Assembly: GCA_001768195.1 (NCBI GenBank) | Contig: MENI01000103.1 | Span: 1-36,984, forward strand | Length of the DNA stretch: 36,984 nucleotides | Source: Bacteroidetes bacterium GWA2_40_15 | Lineage (GTDB): Bacteria; Bacteroidota; Bacteroidia; Bacteroidales; VadinHA17 | Direction: 5' to 3' | In this document: in pieces, positions 33,840-36,984 of the stretch | Layout: every line of letters starts with the position of its first letter | Numbering within the stretch: position 1 is the stretch's first letter | Notes under the pieces: generated by a model | The model's input: the letters and a program-made list of their open reading frames with translations, nothing else | Database searches by the model: none | What the model was told of the DNA's origin: nothing | Made by a program: the position numbers and the translations under genes

Positions 33840-34422
33840 ATGAGAAATCTATTGATTTTCATCTGCTTTACATCTTCCATGTCGCTCTCATGTGAGACCA
33901 GGAAAGGTGATATGACAGAGCCTCTGGAATTAAAATGTGAGTACAGCGCTTTTCCTCTTGCAGTAGAAACCATAAATCCACGTCTAAGCTGGATCCTTGT
34001 ATCAGACAGGCACAATCAGAAACAGAGCGCATACAGGATTATAGTGGCAGCCAGTAAAGAAATCCTGGATAAAAATATTGGAGATCTGTGGGATAGTCAG
34101 AAAGTGCTCTCTGATGAATCAGTTCACAAGGATGGTATGATTGACCCGGCAAGTACCGGAGTGTATGCCACCAATGGCTCACGTAAAAGGGGAGGGAACA
34201 GAAGCACTGAATTATTACCTGATGGCAAAAGACATTCGAAGATCCTTTAATGAAAAATTTTATAGTGAAGCGGAAAAAACTTATGGCTGCCAGGAAATGA
34301 ATACTCTTGCACTTGCGTTTGGAATGGTGCCGGCAATTGATGAGGCGGCTGTAGTGGAAAATGGAAGAGCATTATTTGAACTGGGATCCGGAGATTATGA
34401 ATTTGTAGTTAATCTCGACTGA
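33840..34422 (+). pseudogene. Alpha-L-rhamnosidase remnant (N- and C-terminal ends joined, frameshifted)
   Basis: The first frame (33840 to about 34135) encodes the start of a family-78-type rhamnosidase: signal peptide, then KCEYSAFPLAVETINPRLSW and GDLWDSQKV. The second frame (up to 34422) encodes sequence typical of the far C-terminal part: IRRSFNEKFY, LALAFGMVP, ELGSGDYEFVV. Between them the whole catalytic barrel, normally about 600-800 residues, is missing, and the joined parts are in different frames. The second piece also jumps from AFGMVPAID to the GSGDYEF end, suggesting a further deletion. It cannot be an active enzyme. The deletion point is roughly 34135-34185. Confidence 0.78.
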
Positions 34423-34513
34423 AATATTCGATTATTAATAGCCGGAATTTAACTAAATTGTGATCATTATCTCAAATTGACCAGTTATTAAACTGTTAAA
34501 AAAAGACCCGGAG

Positions 34514-35932
34514 ATGCTACAAATTCTGTCCGAAAATGAAAAGGCAGTTATTCACAAAACGGCCATGTCGATTCTGAATGACACCGGAGTACGGGTGCGG
34601 AATAAGACAATTTATGATATGCTGCTTGCAGAAGGAGGAGTTCCTGATAAAACAGATAATCTCAGGGTTTACCTGAATGAGCAATTGGTTAGCAGGTTTA
34701 TGGCGCTCTGCCCCAGGCAATTCACTATCAGGGACCGGATGGGGCATGAGAATCTGATAAAAAGTAATGGTAAGTCATTGTATTACACGGCAAATGCCAC
34801 ACAATATTTAAGAGGTACTGGTAAAAAGGCAGTAGAAGTTGGTGTCAATGAATTTACCGACTTTGTGAGGGTTGCCGACAAGCTCGAAAATGTTCATGGA
34901 ATTGTCGGGACAAGCCTGAAGGAATACCCTCCTAACTGCAGGGATTTTGCAGGATTCAGGATAGCGGCACAGCACTCATACAAACACCTGCGTCCATGTA
35001 TCTATACCCCATCAGGAGCAGAGGCCATCATAGAGATGTCAGATGTGATTCTCGATGGAAAACCTTTGAAAGACAATATGTTTTTCACCCTGGGCTATAG
35101 TATCGTTTCTCCCCTGACCTGGACGGAAACAGCCCTGGAGCTCTTTTACAGGACAAGGGGATATGGTATCCCTGTTATGATAAATTCTGAGCCTCTTGCG
35201 GGTGGAACTTCTCCGGTGACACTTGCCGGTTGTATCGCCCTTGCTGATGCCGAGGTGATAAGCGGTATTGTAATCAACCAGATAATTGAACCAGGTCGTC
35301 CGTGTATTTATAATTCGGGCTTTGCACATGTATTTGATATGATGACAACTCTTGTGCTTACCGGCTCTCCTGAAAATGCCCTGCTTCAGGCTGCAGGCGC
35401 TGAGATGGCTCAGTATCACGGGCTTCCATCTGCTTCATGGACTCTGAGTGATTCTTCAATGCTCGATTCGCAAGCCTCATTTGAAAAAATGCTTACCACT
35501 TTTGTACATACACTGAGCAATATCTCCATTGTCTGGGGAATAGGAAATATTGAGACCTCTAAAACAATATCACCTGAAATCGCGGTTATCGATAATGAGA
35601 TAATCGGAAATTGCGTAAGATTTTCCGACAGGTTTAAAGTTGATGAAGAGCACCTGGCTTTGGATTTAATAAAAGAAGTTTCATTCAACGGGTCATTTCT
35701 TGAATCTGCACATACACTCGAACATTTCAGGGAGGAGATAAGGTATTCAGGATTGCTGAATCGCTCAAACCGGGGTATGTGGGAGCATGATGGATCCTTT
35801 TCAATTGAAGAAAAGGCTGAGAAATATGTGAATGAGATATTAAAAAAGACACCTGAATTCTATCTTGCAGGATCGCAGATTGAAAAGCTGGAATCAATCC
35901 GGAATAAATGGATAAAGAGATTAAATGGCTGA
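34514..35932 (+). CDS. MttB-family corrinoid methyltransferase without pyrrolysine
   Basis: 472 residues, the length of the trimethylamine methyltransferase (MttB/COG5598) superfamily. The frame has no in-frame TAG, so this is a non-pyrrolysine member like MtgB (glycine betaine), MtcB (carnitine) or MtpB (proline betaine). Blocks seen: TGVRVRN near residue 25, YTPSGAEA, EPLAGGTSPVTLAG, and PSASWTLSDSSMLDSQASFEK in the C-terminal part. Members demethylate quaternary amines and hand the methyl group to a corrinoid protein. No corrinoid protein or activator is in the window. It is followed by a carbon-nitrogen hydrolase gene after 47 bases, probably the same operon. The real substrate cannot be told from sequence. 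Confidence 0.88.
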   Translation: MLQILSENEKAVIHKTAMSILNDTGVRVRNKTIYDMLLAEGGVPDKTDNLRVYLNEQLVSRFMALCPRQFTIRDRMGHENLIKSNGKSLYYTANATQYLRGTGKKAVEVGVNEFTDFVRVADKLENVHGIVGTSLKEYPPNCRDFAGFRIAAQHSYKHLRPCIYTPSGAEAIIEMSDVILDGKPLKDNMFFTLGYSIVSPLTWTETALELFYRTRGYGIPVMINSEPLAGGTSPVTLAGCIALADAEVISGIVINQIIEPGRPCIYNSGFAHVFDMMTTLVLTGSPENALLQAAGAEMAQYHGLPSASWTLSDSSMLDSQASFEKMLTTFVHTLSNISIVWGIGNIETSKTISPEIAVIDNEIIGNCVRFSDRFKVDEEHLALDLIKEVSFNGSFLESAHTLEHFREEIRYSGLLNRSNRGMWEHDGSFSIEEKAEKYVNEILKKTPEFYLAGSQIEKLESIRNKWIKRLNG

Positions 35933-35979
35933 TTATCAGATATTTATAATGATTGTAATATGTTTATTATCAAGTAATT

Positions 35980-36984
35980 ATGAAAAACAAGAATGGGTTT
36001 TCCAGAAGAAATTTCATCAGACAGACCTCACTCGGGTTAGGTGCCGGGATAGCCGGGGTAACGATCCCGTCCTGCGACACAGCTGTTCAAAATGAGAACA
36101 GCAGGCTTCCGCGTGAAGTTACTGTTGCCGGCATCGATCTCAGAGGATTATGGCCCGACACCACAAGGGAGTCACGCATAAAAAGGATCCTCCAGCGGAT
36201 GGAACTTGTTACAGGGATTAAACCTGATATTATATGTCTGCCCGAACTATTTGATACCATCTGGGTATCAGAACAATATAAAATAAGTGAAGTTGCGGAG
36301 AGTGAGGAGATACCGGGGCCGGTTGCCCAAAGGATTGGAGAATTTGCCGGTAAGAATAATTGTTATGTTGTTTGTCCTGTCTATACAAAAAAAGGTGGAT
36401 ATTATTTCAACAGCAGCCTGTTAATTGACAGGAAAGGCAAAATTGCAGGTGCTTACAATAAGATCCATCCTGTAAAGACGGAAATTATTCCCTCAGGCCC
36501 TACTGATGATGTTGGCATCACTCCCGGAGCATTGGATCAACCGGCTATAGAGACCGATTTCGGAAAGGTGGGAATGCAGATCTGTTATGATGCTAACTGG
36601 ATTGATGGCTGGGAAAACTGTAAGAATAAGGGAGCTGAGATAATTCTTTTCCCGTCAGCTTTCCCTGGTGGCAGGATACTGAATCATTATGCCGAAAGGT
36701 TTGGCTGTTATATAATTTCAAGCACGGGGCAGGATGCAAGGATCATCGATATGTCGGGAAATGATATAGATTCAAGCAGCACTTTCGTGAGGTATTCATG
36801 GGCGAAGATCAGTCTTGAAAAGGTCAATACGTGTACATGGCCGACGAATGAAAAGATCCCAGAAATATTCAGAAAGTATGGCTCAAGGCTTGAAATAAAG
36901 GTTAGGGATAATACAAGTATAATTACAATTGCGAGCCTTGATAGCGGAATAAAGGTAAAGGATATTGTCAGCGAGTTCGGTCTT
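35980..36984 (+). CDS. Tat-type carbon-nitrogen hydrolase (nitrilase superfamily), 3' end outside window
   Basis: Starts with ATG at 35980 and stays open for 335 codons to the window end, so it is partial. The N-terminus has the twin-arginine motif SRRNFIR (8-14), then a hydrophobic run and PSC (Cys32), so it is exported and perhaps lipid-anchored. The nitrilase triad is complete: Glu89 (LPELFD), Lys162 (YNKIHP) and Cys203 (QICYD). It should cleave an amide or nitrile carbon-nitrogen bond. An exported amidase next to an MttB-family methyltransferase suggests it frees a quaternary-amine substrate, which is inference. Confidence 0.85.
   Translation, partial: MKNKNGFSRRNFIRQTSLGLGAGIAGVTIPSCDTAVQNENSRLPREVTVAGIDLRGLWPDTTRESRIKRILQRMELVTGIKPDIICLPELFDTIWVSEQYKISEVAESEEIPGPVAQRIGEFAGKNNCYVVCPVYTKKGGYYFNSSLLIDRKGKIAGAYNKIHPVKTEIIPSGPTDDVGITPGALDQPAIETDFGKVGMQICYDANWIDGWENCKNKGAEIILFPSAFPGGRILNHYAERFGCYIISSTGQDARIIDMSGNDIDSSSTFVRYSWAKISLEKVNTCTWPTNEKIPEIFRKYGSRLEIKVRDNTSIITIASLDSGIKVKDIVSEFGL

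Noticed and set aside
34514-35932. Pyrrolysine-containing trimethylamine methyltransferase
   Set aside because: No in-frame TAG occurs in the gene, and no pyl genes are present. It is a non-pyrrolysine member.
1-36984. tRNA, rRNA, riboswitch or transposase genes
   Set aside because: Reading both strands I found no cloverleaf, no conserved rRNA blocks, no known riboswitch cores and no transposase or integrase motifs. Structural RNAs without clear motifs could be missed by eye.

Overview
The window looks like an ordinary chromosomal stretch of a free-living, probably anaerobic or facultative member of the Bacteroidota, most likely Bacteroidales or Marinilabiliales. The signs are a DUF4290 gene, a grpE-dnaJ-ABC exporter-sigma54 regulator run, a DUF3810 gene, AGA/AGG-rich arginine codons, weak Shine-Dalgarno signals, and Bacteroidetes-type promoters (TTTG, about 20 bases, TAnnTTTG). 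No rRNA, tRNA, CRISPR array, transposase or phage gene was seen. No gene-free stretch exceeds about 300 bases.

Layout. 1-217: short repeats and a hairpin. 218-9421, all minus strand: DUF4290, grpE, dnaJ, a NatAB-like ABC exporter, an NtrC-type regulator without a DNA-binding domain, aspA and the [FeFe]-hydrogenase maturase hydF. 9506-11525: a ZIP-family transporter with an inserted cyclic-nucleotide-binding domain, behind a NiCoT/RcnA-like transporter. 11650-15991: a CapA-like protein, DUF3810 and a Kup potassium transporter. 16038-20469: a tight three-gene minus-strand operon (acyl-CoA ligase, GNAT-like protein, CrtI/RetSat-like FAD oxidoreductase) that looks like uncharacterised lipid chemistry. 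20658-22931: a compositionally foreign murA-murB pair whose MurA carries Asp at the catalytic Cys115 position, the substitution known to give fosfomycin insensitivity. 23139-24897: a lipoprotein and a HicAB toxin-antitoxin pair. 24991-28330: a GH18-like lipoprotein, a type II NADH dehydrogenase with a perfect Rex-type operator upstream, and a DedA protein. 28347-32679: an OprO/P-like porin, a pirin, a clan GH-A glycosidase lipoprotein and a short tocopherol-cyclase-like remnant. 32777-36984: a Tat-exported aldo/keto reductase, a gutted alpha-L-rhamnosidase pseudogene, an MttB-family methyltransferase without pyrrolysine, and a Tat-type carbon-nitrogen hydrolase running off the end.

How the parts connect. 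Hydrogenase maturation (HydF, with AspA as a possible ammonium source) and NDH-2 under a Rex-like site both point to redox balancing of NADH. GrpE/DnaJ and the ABC exporter are core housekeeping. The right third is a mixed degradative region with signs of decay (rhamnosidase pseudogene, short cyclase fragment). At least four intergenic spaces hold degenerate palindromes built from 7-10 base words. The most noteworthy items are the foreign Asp-type MurA/MurB pair, the Rex-like operator, the ZIP-cNMP fusion and the lipid operon.
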